From contig NC_092323.1 in assembly GCF_036785885.1 (NCBI RefSeq), positions 14,392,501 through 14,456,500 on the forward strand: 64,000 nt of DNA, in the 5' to 3' direction. The stretch is from Coffea arabica. Taxonomy: Eukaryota; Streptophyta; Magnoliopsida; Gentianales; Rubiaceae. Under the pieces are notes generated by a model. That model ran no database searches. It saw only the letters and a program-made list of their open reading frames with translations, and was not told where the DNA came from. Of the stretch, positions 1 through 10,625 are shown in pieces. Every line of letters starts with the position of its first letter. Within the stretch, counting starts at the first letter, position 1. The position numbers were made by a program, and so were the translations under genes.

Positions 1-560
1 ATGTTAGCCCTCAAAAATCTTGGCTGCAAAACGATTCAATGAATTTGAATCTTTGGTGCCCCAACACCTGTTAGAAATATCCAGTTGGTATTTACGGTGG
101 AAATCTTTGAATATTTAATTCAAATCCAAGTCCTAAGTGTATAAATACCAAAAAACCAAGGGGATAAGATAGGTCTAATCACCATCGAAATTGAGGAATC
201 AGTCTATCAACACATAATCTTGTACCAGTATTTTCTCAATTAAATATATAATGACAATAAGAATAACACTTGACACAGATGCAAATATAACGTAATCTAG
301 TTTCCAATATTTCAGGTTCCTAAACCCATGGACATCAAACTTAATTCAAGCAAAAGATCCAAATAAATATCACCAAGTACTAACACCTGAAAATCAGCTC
401 TACAAAGACTTGGCCACAAACTTCAGATCAGCCACTTGATTTGACAACCAAGCCTAGTCTCTCTCCCCCATCTTCTGTCCCTCCTGACTCTCTCTCCATT
501 TCTTTTTCTTTTTCTTCCCTTTCATGGAATTTCTCCATTGCTGGTTGTGACGGACCGGTA
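1..560. other. Intergenic / 5' flank of MIZ1-like gene
   Basis: AT-rich sequence without a supported gene. The last 120 bases or so before the ATG at 561 are pyrimidine-rich (TCTCTCC and TTTTTCTT runs), as in many plant 5' leaders. An in-frame open stretch reaches back to a TTG at 441, but I see no reason to use it as a start. Confidence 0.5.
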
Positions 561-1277
561 ATGGGGGAGCCAAGAGTTAGCACTAGCTCTCAATCATCAA
601 CCTCATCAAAACCTCCTCCACCTGCGCCACCATTGTCCCTTCTTCAACCATCAACCAAGAAAAAAAACAAGCCAAAAGTTCTTCGCGTTTTTCGATCTGT
701 TTTTCGATCATTTCCCATCATATCACCTGCATGCAAGTTCCCCACTCTTCCGGGAGGCAAAATACCGGATGGAAGGAACAATGCCGGCTCGCGAATCACG
801 GGCACGTTGTTCGGATACCGGAAAGGCCGCGTTAGCCTTTCCATACAAGAAAACCCTAGGACTCTCCCCACGTTGGTTGTAGAGCTGGCCATGCAGACCA
901 CCGTATTGCAAAGGGAAATGAGCATAGGGATGGTTAGGATTGCATTAGAATGCGAAAAGAGGCCTGAAAAGGACAAGACAAAAGTGTTAGAGGAGCCCAT
1001 GTGGACAATGTATTGTAATGGGAAGAAAGCTGGTTATGGGGTCAAAAGGGAGGCTTCAGAGGAAGACTTGTACGTCATGGAAGTTCTCAAGGCCATTTCC
1101 ATGGGCGCCGGCGTCTTGCCTGGGAAATCAGAGGTGGAGGGGGCAGATGGGGAAATAGCATATATTCGGGCACATTTTGAACGTGTGGTTGGATCAAAGG
1201 ACTCGGAGACACTGTACATGTTGAGCCCAGAAGGGAACAATGGACCTGAATTGAGTATTTTCTTTGTAAGGGTATGA
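561..1277 (+). CDS. MIZU-KUSSEI 1-like (DUF617) protein, single exon, 238 aa
   Basis: Intronless reading frame ending in TGA at 1275-1277. The N-terminal 35 or so residues are Ser/Pro-rich and low in complexity. From about residue 38 the protein matches the DUF617/MIZ1 family: a basic VLRVFRSVFRSFPI segment, an ITGTLFGYRKGRVSLSIQE block, LVVELAMQT, a MYCNGKKAGYGVKR block, and a C-terminal half ending in ELSIFFVRV. Length and single-exon structure are normal for the family. MIZ1 itself acts in root hydrotropism in Arabidopsis, at the ER membrane; most paralogues are uncharacterised, so function here is by family only. The frame is open upstream to a TTG at 441, but the first ATG is at 561 and matches where family members begin. 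It stands alone, with SEP2 2.7 kb downstream on the same strand. Confidence 0.9.
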   Translation: MGEPRVSTSSQSSTSSKPPPPAPPLSLLQPSTKKKNKPKVLRVFRSVFRSFPIISPACKFPTLPGGKIPDGRNNAGSRITGTLFGYRKGRVSLSIQENPRTLPTLVVELAMQTTVLQREMSIGMVRIALECEKRPEKDKTKVLEEPMWTMYCNGKKAGYGVKREASEEDLYVMEVLKAISMGAGVLPGKSEVEGADGEIAYIRAHFERVVGSKDSETLYMLSPEGNNGPELSIFFVRV

Positions 1278-3991
1278 TGATTTTTAGGTCATCTTGGTTA
1301 TGGTCTCTTTCCATCTCTAATTCATAAGGTGAGTAGTTTTTTGTAGATATATTAGGCCTAGAAAATTATTTGTAGGGGAAAGATTCAATATATGATCAAC
1401 GAGGTGCAAAGAGAGGGACCGTAAAAGTAATTCATTTGTCTGTTCGTTCTTTCGAATATATGTACTCTGCATCTGATTTCACATGGCCATAGACAAATCA
1501 TTTCATTTTGTTCATATATTGGGGGAAGGGGGGAGAAGGGTGTGGTTAATTAGCTACCTTGATTTCTATATTTCATTAGGCTTTATCTTGTGATCTGGAT
1601 TCTAAAAATATGAAATTGCTCAAATTGTATCTTCCACAATTTGGGAATTGACAATAGATTTAATATCTTCCAGCACTTGTGCACTGAATGCAGAAATGGC
1701 TAATATTCCACGATTAAGGCGAAAAAGAACCTGTAGAGAGGCGATAATAGCACATTATGGATCAATGTGATGCTTCCCTAAGATTCTAAATCTTCAATGT
1801 CTACAGAACTCTAGAAGATTTTCAATGATGGTGGCGAATAAGAAAAAAAATAAAGAAACTCTACTTCCACGTACTGTCAGATGTTGGGATGATTCATGAA
1901 GCCATAATGGACCATAAACATGTAGTTGTATTAGGCTCTGATTTGGAGTCAACTTTAATAGATGGTGTCGCTTGAGCTAGTCAAGATGATAGAGTTGGTG
2001 TCATATTTTTTTGTCAACTCGAATTCGAACCTCTTTTGGAACATCCATCCATTGGACAAGACTTGCCTAATACGTTTTACCCTTTCATGTGGTTAGTGAG
2101 CTACCACATGGGACAAGATTTACGCAGTGTACAAGCTTTGTGCGTCTTATTCTTTCGTGTGATTAGCGGACTATTACACAAGATAAAATTTATCTAGTGT
2201 ATACTCTCGGATAGCCGCTATAAGTTCTCTTGTTAAAAAAAAAACTTTAATAGATAGTAATCAGTTTGATCATGCATGGATTCTCGAGATTGTCAGCTGC
2301 AGTCCTGTTCATCTCTAGCAAGCTGCCTTTATTCACTTCTTTTTTCCTTTAAAAAGTTCTAAATGAAGAAGCTATTAACTATGGACATCCAGAGAAAAGT
2401 TTGATTTACACGTACATAAACTGTTGTACTTTTTAGAACATATGGGTTACACCAATAAAAACAAACCAAATTTCACTTGTACAATTATTTAATGCAAGTA
2501 TAATACCAAATCACAAACTAAGTACAACAATACTAGCTAGTACACAATTGCACCTAACATAAAACGTGTATGATCGAATTCTCTCAAGTATAATAGATTT
2601 TGAGTCGTCAACTAATCATAGAGTAGTTGGCCACGAGGGAGAGTTTTAAAACTCCCTTGACCTGCATTCTTGTTCAGGATTTTCTAAAAATTTACCAGCG
2701 AGTGCAAAGACACCCGTCTGATCTGGTGGCGGTTCAGTCCCCCTCGAGTTCCCATTAACCTCCTTGGATCTACCCTTTTCTCTTAGTATAGAGTATAAGT
2801 AGGTGATCCGGTGACGGTTTAATCCTCTCCGGATTTTCCATTGATCCCTTTGGATTCATTCGTATAAAATAGAATTTATCGTGTCCGAAAAAAAAAAAAT
2901 AGTTTTTGAGTAAGAACTTATCTAATGGTGACGAGTGCATTGATTGGGACCAACACCTGTGGCTAGTTCTATATTGCATTGTGGGCCTTCTGAGCAGGGG
3001 CAGTTCTTCAAGTACATTGTTGCTTAATCTACGAGCACATAAACCCCAACACCAGATGTCCTCTAGTTCTTCAGTCTTCAATCGCAGGCTTACCGTATCC
3101 AGCAATGCCAAAAATGGGGCTGAAGCTCTCTTCTTTTTCAAATCAAGAAGACACTTTTGATCAGTAGGTGTGGGCTGGACCCCTTTTTGAAACATCTTTT
3201 GCATATGGGCCAACAGCTAACCGACCAATCTTCCGCTTTTAAATGCAATTTTTGAATGTGTTTGGATAGTACCGTAGATATGGGATTTTTTTATATTATA
3301 TATATATAAAAATAGCCTTGACACTCCTTAGTGACATTTTATTTAGTAAATTAACGTTAGAGAGTCTAATTTAAGAGTGCAAATATCACTTTCCCTTTTT
3401 CTAAATGTGAATGATCATTTCTATCTTCTCGGTGCATCAACTCTTCCTGTCAAGTCGAATAAATCACATTTCATTTTTCTGTTCAATTTTATGTACCAAC
3501 AAATTTTTTTTTTTTTTTTTTTAAAAGAACTCCAATAGCCATTCAATTAGAGTTAAAAAATTAGATGGATGGAAAATTAAAAAAAAAAACTAAAATCAAT
3601 TATCAAAAGTTAAAATTCTTCCCATGTGAGAGTTTCACCAATGTGAGTGGGATTATCTGGACATCACTTTCCTGATGATTTAATTCAACCACCATTATTA
3701 TTATTAACTTGTTTAACATGGATCATCAATCTTCTCAAAAGTTCCATCGACAGCAACTCCTACGACCAATTATTCTTCCACGTATCTCCCATAAAGACAA
3801 CAAACAAGAGGCAAGACCCCCCACCAATCACAAATCCACACCTCCCATGCGCCAACTTTTCCATCGACGTGGACTCTACAGTGACCACCAAGCCTGGGAT
3901 AGCTAGAGATTCCTTGTAGACCCGAAAAAAAAGAAGGGGGAGAACATTCACTTCTGAATCAACCCAGATTCTATTTTCTTGTTCCAAGAAA
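1278..3991. other. Intergenic region with degraded repeats
   Basis: No supported gene. About 2000-2240 is a degenerate dispersed-repeat-like stretch. About 2690-2900 is a repeat fragment ending in an A run, described separately. There are T and A homopolymers near 3503-3522 and 3580. The last 300 bases before 3992 are the SEP2 promoter and leader. Short open frames here have no recognisable domains. Confidence 0.5.
2690..2900 (+). repeat. Dispersed repeat fragment with A-rich 3' end (retroposon-like)
   Basis: The block beginning with CACCCGTCTGATCTG near 2712 and a following GGTTCAGTCCCC recur near 45310-45360 (CACCCGTCTGATCTGATAATG, then GGTTCAGTCCCCATCAGG). In this copy the repeat continues through GGTGACGGTTTAATCC and ends in a 12-13 base A run at 2888-2900. 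An A-tailed dispersed repeat suggests a SINE or the 3' end of a LINE. I could not define its 5' end or a target duplication. Confidence 0.4.
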
Positions 3992-5435
3992 ATGGCCTTG
4001 GCTAGGCCGGTTTTTTGTGAGTTGAAGTCCCAGAATCCGGTTGTGGAGAAGAGTAGTAACCTGGGGTTGAATTTGCAGGTTCAGAAGGCTAGAGTTCCTG
4101 CTGAGGTTACACAAACCAGTGGAGAAAATGGTGGTAGTAGTACTAGTAGTAGCAGTGCTAAGATTGTGTTGCAGCCAAGACTCTGTACTCTGAGGACTTA
4201 TGGGTCTGATCGTGTTGGGGTGATGAAAACTAAGGGTGTGAATGGGGAAGATGATCAGATGTCTCGGTTTTTTGCTACTTTGTCTGAGTATATTGAGAGC
4301 TCGAAGAAGAGTCATGACTTTGAGATCATCTCTGGTCGTCTTGCCATGGTAAAATTCGACTTTTCTGCTTCATGGTACTAAGATCATAAATGCCTTTGTC
4401 TCTTTTTCTCTCATTGTCTATGCTATTGAGATAGATAAATGGTGCAAAACTGTTCATTTTTTGTTTTGGAAATATGACTCAAGCGAACACTTAGTATGGC
4501 TGGGGAAGAGTTTCTCATAAATTGTCACACAATAGTAGAATCAAATTCATGGAGGAGAGATCATCTTCCTGTTTAAATTTTGTGCTGTGGGGATTGAGAA
4601 TTGGAGAGAGTTTAAGAAAGTGGAAAATCCCATAGTTTAACAGTAGTGAATATTAGTCATTTATTATTTTAGTGTCTACACTTTCTCGTGCTATTTATTG
4701 GTATCGAAAATTGTTAATGTCTCGGATCGAAAATTGTTCTATGGCATGATCTTACCTTATAGAAAGAGGAGACAAGATAAAATAATGCACTCAAAGATGA
4801 AAAAGAACAGAGGACTTTTCATGTAAGTGGAAGCAATTTGGTTGCAGTGATGATTGATGAGTTGCAGTTTTATATGCTGATTGAGGTGATCACTTGATAA
4901 CAGAAAAAGGTGGATTTTGACTCCAGTAAACGTAGATTGTCATTTGTTCATCAAATCTAATATGGTTTATGTTTATAAATACACTTGGCAACATGACTGG
5001 CTAATATCATTTCTTCATTTGTTATTTATTTGAATATGCATGAGCAGGCCTAAAATCACTTTTAACTCGCTCACAAAATTTATCACATAAATCATCTGTA
5101 AAATTTCTTGATTCATTCCTCATAGTCTGAAGTATTAGTTTCATCCCTTCTCTATCTTCCAGGTTGTGTTTGCAGCCACGGTTGGCACAGAGGTAGTGAC
5201 AGGCAATTCCATATTCAGAAAGATGGATTTACAAGGCATTGCAGGAACTGCAGGGTTTTGTGTGGCAGCTGTAACTTGTGCTGCAGTTTTCGCCTGGTTT
5301 TCCAGTGCTCGCAATAGAGTAGGTCGAATCTTTACAGTCAGTTGCAACACGTTTATCGAATCACTGATCGATCAAATCATCGATAGCTTGTTTTATGATA
5401 ATAATGATTTCGACGATTGGTCTGATGACGTCTGA
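3992..5435 (+). CDS. SEP2: Stress enhanced protein 2 (SEP2), chloroplast LHC-like protein, 209 aa
   Basis: Two exons, 3992-4348 and 5163-5435, joined in phase 0 across a GT-AG intron. The first 55 or so residues form a Ser/Thr-rich chloroplast transit peptide. Hallmarks of SEP2 follow: KIVLQPRLCTLR at 57-68, FEIISGRLAM at 110-119 (the LHC-type helix with Glu111 and Arg116, split exactly at the intron), and a second hydrophobic helix at about 144-166. After this comes the conserved NRVGRIFTVSCN block, and the protein ends in DDWSDDV. SEP proteins are two-helix members of the chlorophyll a/b-binding superfamily. They sit in the thylakoid membrane, rise under high light, and are thought to bind pigment or protect against photo-oxidation. 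Length is normal and nothing looks broken. ATG 3992 is the first in frame. Confidence 0.95.
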
Positions 5436-7194
5436 GAAATACAGCAGGAAGATTTAGTCATCATCTATCAGCACTCAGAAGCAATGTGCAGCAACTTTGG
5501 TTTCTGCAGTCTGAATCTTCCATTTTGCAGTCTACAGAAAATTAGAAATGGTCTAAATGACAACTCGTTATACTCAAAGAAGATTGTAAATTAGTGATCA
5601 TGGCTGTGTAAAGCATAGTTAATACAGAGAGAAGGATTAGGCAAGCATCTATACATGTACATATGTATATATATGTATGTGTGTGTGTGTGATCAACTCA
5701 TCTTTGTCCGGAGGGATCATGGTTCATTAATCATATTATCTATGATTAACTGATAGGATCCAGGACTTTAATAAGGTTAAGCTGTAAGAATTCAACAAGT
5801 CTGTAGTCAGTCTGAAGAGCTTCTTGATTATCTCTTATTTGGCTGAAGAGCTCAAGGAGTTGAAGCCTTGAAGGTTCCTATTTCCAACAGTATTTGGTCA
5901 ATTTCCATGTGTGATGCAGAAAAACAAGATGCTTGATAGAACCTTTGGTTATACTAATTGGCAAATCATGATTGGCAAATACAACTTCTTGGTAATTTGC
6001 ACTAGAGATGGTTTTGATGTTTTTGCACTGAGAATGTGAATGAAATTCTTACTAAATCTATTGTTTCCATAGATATGCAATCAATTTCAGGTACATATAT
6101 TGACTAAATCAGTGAATTGAAAAGGGTTATGAAGCATAAAAAACATGATAAAATTTCGGCTAAAAATAGATCATTATGTCTTTAACATGACTTTTTTGAC
6201 AAATGTAACATTGGCTGGATAAAAATCCTCAAGTTTCTTTGGAAAGTATATACTATAAGGATTAATCTTCTATACACTGACAGTATATATACTTTCATTA
6301 TTAAATGTATGACACATAATTCAAATTTAAATTTAAAACTCAAATTTTGCATGTGTATCGTTTATCCAACCGTGATTGTGTATACACCGCCAGTGTATAT
6401 AAGATTTATTTATACTATAAACGTGTAACATTTTCAAGAAAAATATGAAAACGTGGGGGGAAGTAAGAAAGAAGTTGCCAAACAAAAAGCCTGTAATATT
6501 AATTATTGAAGTAAGAAAAATTCCACCTTTTTTGTTCGTTTCCCTGCAACAATCAGCAATCAGGTCAAATATAATCATTGAGGGGGAAAGAAAATCGTTT
6601 ACAAAATTCATAGGTAATTTGTGAATTGTGATTGATATTTCGATACAATAGTAAGAAAATGACAAGATTATCTCTCTCCAGTCAATTTGTGAATTGTGAT
6701 GGTAGTTGATTTGACTTGTTTTATGGCAGTTTTGCTATCATATTAGTAGTAAAATTTATGGTGACAATAATAAAACTTGAGATTTGATAATAATGCGAGC
6801 CTATATAAATTATAACTGTCTCGCGCGCAATTAAAACAAAAACATTATAATTTTACACAACAACAAGTCAAGTGAAAAACAAGTTCACTTTCTTCTTTGC
6901 TTTTTGTTCAAATTAAGTAGAAAACAAATTTGGAATTGGATTTAATATAGTAAAATTGAATAACAAAATTTTGCATTTTTTCCATTATGGAATTTAGTAA
7001 AAATCAAGAACCCGTTTGAATTGCTATTTTTGTGAGTTTTTTTTTGTAAGAAAATGTACTATAGTGATTTGATTAACGTGAGATAAAAATGACAATTATA
7101 AAATGTATTCATAAAAAATATAAAAATTTTTCTACGAAAAACTCTAATCTAAAGAAGGGCCAAGTTTAGATGGTAATTTAGCAACTTGTCTTTA
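5436..7194. other. Intergenic region between SEP2 and the 7.2-kb TE nest
   Basis: The first 200 bases or so are SEP2 3' UTR. A short AT/GT microsatellite lies at about 5660-5692. A small inverted-repeat element at 6264-6406 is listed separately. The rest is AT-rich and I see no gene. Confidence 0.5.
6264..6406. mobile_element. Short MITE with TATACACTG-type terminal inverted repeats
   Basis: The left end reads AATCTTCTATACACTGACAG. The right end, reverse-complemented, reads AATCTTATATACACTGGCGG, giving roughly 20 bases of imperfect terminal inverted repeat around a short AT-rich core. A related copy lies at 48682-48888 and shares the ends and an AAATTTTGCAT core. The target duplication is not clear, so I do not assign a superfamily. 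Confidence 0.55.
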
Positions 7195-10100
7195 GGCACT
7201 GTTTGCATTGATGGAATGGGAGGGAAAAGAAAGTAGAGGTATTGGAAGGATTTGGTTTTTATTATTTGGATTTTTTTTTGAGAAAGGAAAGGAAAGAATA
7301 GGGAGGAAATGGGTCGAGTTATTTTATTGAGTTATAACTTCCATCCAAAAATAGGTAGAAAGGGAAATGAAACTAAATCAATTGAAATAACTTAAAATTT
7401 TTTTAAAAGATCACTTTTTCCTTTCCTTTCAATAATTAACACTTGATATTTTTGTGAGAACCCGTAATTTTCCATTTCCTAGGTTTTAGAATCTTTCATG
7501 TCTTGTTTTCTGCATTTTCGTGCTTAGGAAAATTTCTAGATAATTTTAAGGAGCAGATATAATTTTTAGATGCTTTTTCTAGTATTGAATAGGTTTTGAG
7601 AAATTAAGAGCGTATACCGGACGTGGGACCCACTAGTGCGAAAAGTTGAAAAAATTCGGCCAACTAGGTTAAGTTTTGGATACTGGAATTAATTTACCGG
7701 GTGTTAAGAGATAAGTAGAGGTTGCAATTTGGATTGATATGAGAGAGACAAGTTAGGTAGGTATTTAATAAAAGGTGACAAGTGTCACCATGTGATTGCT
7801 TCATACCTTAAGACCACTATTCATGGTCTTACCATTTGACTTAAATAAACCAAAAATGACCAAAAATCATCAAAAAAATCCTCCATGGTGGCCGGCCCTC
7901 TCTTTCTCTCTCTCTTACTCTAAGCACAAGGAAGAAAACTCTTCAAGCTTGCTCCAAATCATCAAAACCAACCATCCAACCTTGATTTTGCTCCATAAAA
8001 CCACTTAAGGAAGTGTTGGTGAGTTGTTGTGTGAAGTTATTTGGAAAGTTAAGGTGACCAATTGCTCTCTCTCTCTTGTTTTTAAGGTGAGTTGTGAAGA
8101 ACCACCCTCCTCCCTTAATTGATGCTTAAATCATGCTTAGTGGTAGTATGGGATGCAAGTTTATGGATTATTTCTTGATTTTTGGTTGAAGTGATGAAGT
8201 TTTATTATTTTTGGGGATTTTTCTGTTTTAATATAAGCATGATTGTGTGGCTATCTATGATGATTGGCAATGGTATATAATGACTCTAGGAGGTGGAAAA
8301 AGTGATTAATTGCAACTAATTTCTAGTTTGGAAGAAATTTCAGAAAATTAGGGTTCTTGTGGGAGCATTCTGCCCGAATTTTTAGCTCCTAGTTAGAGGC
8401 CGAATTGGCCTTGGTTTAAAACATGAAAGTTGTAGGGAATGACATTTTAGAGGTGTCTACAAAATTTCAGGTCAATCGGAGTAGTGTAGAATGAGAAAAG
8501 TCAAAATTACTATTGCTGTTCTGGTTTTACCTGAATGTAAGAATTGCGCCTGTAATTGGTTGTTTTGGCTGGAATTGCTTCCGAATTGGTTGTTAAGGCC
8601 TTCTGATGAAATTTAGCCCTATTTCTTAGCTTTCAGTTGGTTTTGGAATTTCTGGATTTGGACTTGTAGAGCCTGAATTATGATGTTTCCGCTAGAATGC
8701 GTTTTGGGAATCTGTTTTTACGGTTTTGATGTAGTATCTTGCTTTTTGACCTGTTTGCACTCAAAACTGGGTTAAGTGACCTTCTGTGATGTTGTAGCCC
8801 TGTCTTTTAGCTTCGAATCGGTGGGTCTTACACCTTCATACGATAATCGTAGTGAAATTGGTGCCATTACCGCAAAACGAAGACAAAAACTGTTTTTTTT
8901 CAGGGCCAAAGCTAATTGCATTTCCGAATTTTTTGGTTTCCTTTAATGTTTGTATATGCTTATGGAATCCTATTGGGTCATGTTTGGCCTTGGTTTATGA
9001 CTCGTTATCGAGTCTCATTGTATTTGTTTGCATGTTTTAGGGCGTGATCGTGGTGCACAACGTTCTTTTGACGGAAGTGCATGAAACCACATTTGCGAGC
9101 TTGGTGAGTGTACTACTCACTTGTATGTTAATATATGGCTTTGATACTTGAACTTGGTGCTTTGAATGTTAATTGCTTGAAGTGAAAGTGTACTTTATCA
9201 CTCTCACTATGTGCCTTATATCCTTGCTATCATGTGATTGAAATGTTACACGAAGTGTTACTTGAAATGAAAATACATGACTTGGTGTCGTTTGGACAAG
9301 TATCCAACGAGTACAATTGTTATCAATGAGCTCAACCCCATTGGTAGTTGATTGAATCGAGCCGGCGAGGGCTTGGTCGTGCCAATTGATGTGCCTTGGG
9401 GAAATGTTTTGGAATCTTGTAGTATGAGAGACTCTCGATTCAAGTTTACTCGAGTAATACCAAAGTGCACGTGTTTGGATTTCGGGCCCGGTAGGGGTAT
9501 GTTAGGTGGAAGGAGTGGAAGTAAAGTGGAGTCTACGGTTGGTACTTTTGAACATTGACGGAGAGTCAATGACGTCCGATCAAGAAATGCAAACGAGGAA
9601 AGGGCTCTTGAGAGTCATCCGTATCCTTTTATCATCATATTTGACGTGTGCCTTTGCTTATTTTTACTATATTGAATGAAAGCTTGATGCTTATATGCAC
9701 TTGGGTGCGTAAGTGATAGTATCTCATTGGGCAATTAGCTCACACCGTTCCTTTTGTTTTCCTTACAGGAATATGACTCTTTTTGGAATGAATCTTGATA
9801 GATGGTTGTCGAATGAACTAGATGTATATTTCTTTTGTTTTGTATATGAAGTGAAACCCTAAATGTATCTTTAGGGCCGTTTTTACTTTCAAGTTGGCAA
9901 ACCGTGTATATATTAACTTTTGAGAACTTTTGTATGTCACTTTGGATTGTAATTGTTCAAGTTCAAGATGTGAATGTTTGCTTGCTATTTGGTTGGATTC
10001 TGACGGGTCAGTTACTATTCATGACCGACTCCGGATTTCATTTTTTTTTATTTTGGGTTATTTTGCCATTTTGACTCGTTTACGCGCGTTATAAGTTCCG

Positions 10101-10389
10101 GAACGCAATAGATCGCTCTAAACTGCACCGTTAGTCCTGGCGAGAGTTGGGCAGGCAGTCCGCTAACCCCTCTGGTTCGCCTTAGGGGAAGGTGGGGCTG
10201 CCACAATTTTCCTTTTCTTTCTTTTCCTTTTTCAATCCAAATAAAAATTCAGTATTTTTTTCCTTGCATACTTAATAATTCAAACAAAATGGACAGAAAT
10301 CACTTTCTTCTACTCTCATTTCCTTTTTTTTTTTCCATTGATATCCTTTCCTTTGCTTTGCCTTCCCTTCCTTCAATTCAAACGGCGCC
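7195..10389. mobile_element. Tourist-like (PIF/Harbinger) MITE interrupted by a solo LTR
   Basis: The left end begins GGCACTGTTTGCATTGATGG. The right end, reverse-complemented, begins GGCGCCGTTTGAATTGAAGG. The pair is flanked by the 3-bp direct repeat TTA (7192-7194 and 10390-10392), the usual Tourist target. Removing the LTR insertion leaves an element of about 437 bp rich in GGAAAGG/CCTTTCC tracts. It lies directly upstream of DPE1, about 240 bp from its ATG. Confidence 0.8.
7453..10205. mobile_element. Solo LTR, 2753 bp, nested in the Tourist-like MITE
   Basis: The sequence begins TGTGAGAACCCG and ends GGTGGGGCTGCCACA, the TG...CA ends of a plant LTR. The 5-bp target duplication ATTTT is perfect on both sides (7448-7452 and 10206-10210). 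I see no gag or pol frames inside and no second LTR, so this is a solo LTR left by LTR-LTR recombination. The last 150 bases or so (CGAGAGTTGGGCAGGCAG, then CCTTAGGGGAAGG) resemble the ends of long-LTR gypsy elements; that lineage assignment is an inference. The orientation of the lost element is unknown. Confidence 0.85.
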
Positions 10390-10625
10390 TTAGTAATAAC
10401 TTTTCTTCCATTTTCCACGTGTATTAACGTGTTCTCTGCTCCCTGCCAACACTCCTCCCACTCCACTCCACTCTACTCTGAGCTTCCATTTTAAAAACGC
10501 AATTTTCAGGGAAAAAAAATTATAAATCCTACAAACATAATTTCAATAAATAAAATAAAATAAAGATTCAGAAGTTTAAATACATCGAATCCCTATGGAA
10601 GCTTTTTCCTAGTTTCGGAGTTGGA

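Noticed and set aside
441-560. N-terminal extension of the MIZ1-like protein
   Set aside because: The extended frame begins with TTG; the first ATG is at 561 and fits the family.
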